7,403 nucleotides of DNA. Source: Christensenella sp. UBA3857 (GTDB lineage Bacteria > Bacillota > Clostridia > Christensenellales > CAG-138). Within the stretch, counting starts at the first letter, position 1; every line of letters starts with the position of its first letter. The stretch spans positions 1 to 7,403 of the forward strand of contig DGHD01000039.1 in NCBI GenBank assembly GCA_002392505.1, read 5' to 3'. Shown here piece after piece: positions 7,332 through 7,403 of this stretch. Position numbers and translations under genes: made by a program. Under the pieces are notes generated by a model. That model did not search any database. It saw only the letters and a program-made list of their open reading frames with translations, and was not told where the DNA came from.

Positions 7332-7337
7332 GCGGGG
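7318..7337. promoter_or_regulatory. Inverted repeat over the bcd -35 box, possible operator
   Basis: CCCCGC (7318-7323) and GCGGGG (7332-7337) flank an 8-nt centre that contains the -35 TTGAAA on the minus strand. No T-run follows on either strand, so a terminator is unlikely. A protein-binding operator is an inference from position only. Confidence 0.4.
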
Positions 7338-7372
7338 GGAGAAGGTCGGAGAGCTATATATTCGGATAAACG

Positions 7373-7388
7373 GGAATCAGCAATTAGG
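7373..7388. repeat. Two-unit heptad repeat remnant, opposite orientation
   Basis: GGAATCA GCAATTA GG on the plus strand is the reverse complement of the TAATTGC TGATTCC units seen at 3319-3332. It lies upstream of the bcd promoter, close to the window edge, so a longer array or a gene end beyond the window cannot be judged. The rest of 7338-7403 shows no gene. Confidence 0.7.
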
Positions 7389-7403
7389 TTCATTGACGGT
7401 TGC

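Noticed and set aside
7318..7337. Terminator hairpin upstream of bcd
   Set aside because: No T-run follows on either strand, and the hairpin overlaps the -35 box.

Overview
The window looks like a moderately GC-rich piece of a Clostridia (Bacillota) genome, probably an uncultured gut-type butyrate or short-chain fatty acid metaboliser. The evidence is a clostridial butyryl-CoA dehydrogenase/EtfBA set, GGAGG-type ribosome binding sites, a sigma-A-type promoter and a membrane protein resembling a family known mainly from Clostridia. No taxon can be fixed from this stretch alone. All six confident genes lie on the minus strand.

Right part (about 4233-7340): a self-contained transcription unit. 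A near-consensus promoter (7303-7331) reads bcd (acyl-CoA dehydrogenase), etfB and etfA with 12-13 nt gaps, and ends at a strong hairpin terminator (4233-4274). The two Etf subunits and Bcd should form the complex that reduces crotonyl-CoA to butyryl-CoA, in Clostridia usually coupled to ferredoxin reduction by flavin-based electron bifurcation. The usual neighbours crt, hbd and thl are not beside it.

Middle (about 3339-4090): a 219-residue, six-helix membrane protein of no assigned function. Its layout resembles one half of a MATE transporter.

Left part (about 250-2950): a GTG-started membrane protein with two nucleoside-recognition/Gate-like halves (CD0519/CD1768-like), followed after 4 nt by a full-length MATE efflux transporter, then a hairpin terminator.

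The most unusual content is intergenic. Two diverged copies of an element of about 180-240 bp lie in opposite orientation at about 21-250 and 3005-3235, on either side of the MATE/Gate-protein pair. Their conserved blocks keep nearly the same spacing, and hairpins are kept, one with a compensatory base-pair change. This suggests a structured non-coding element and not a gene. Next to them are tandem arrays of a 7-bp unit (TAATTGC and variants) at 290-317, 3263-3339 and, as two units in opposite orientation, 7373-7388. The first two abut or overlap the 3' ends of genes and supply their stop codons.
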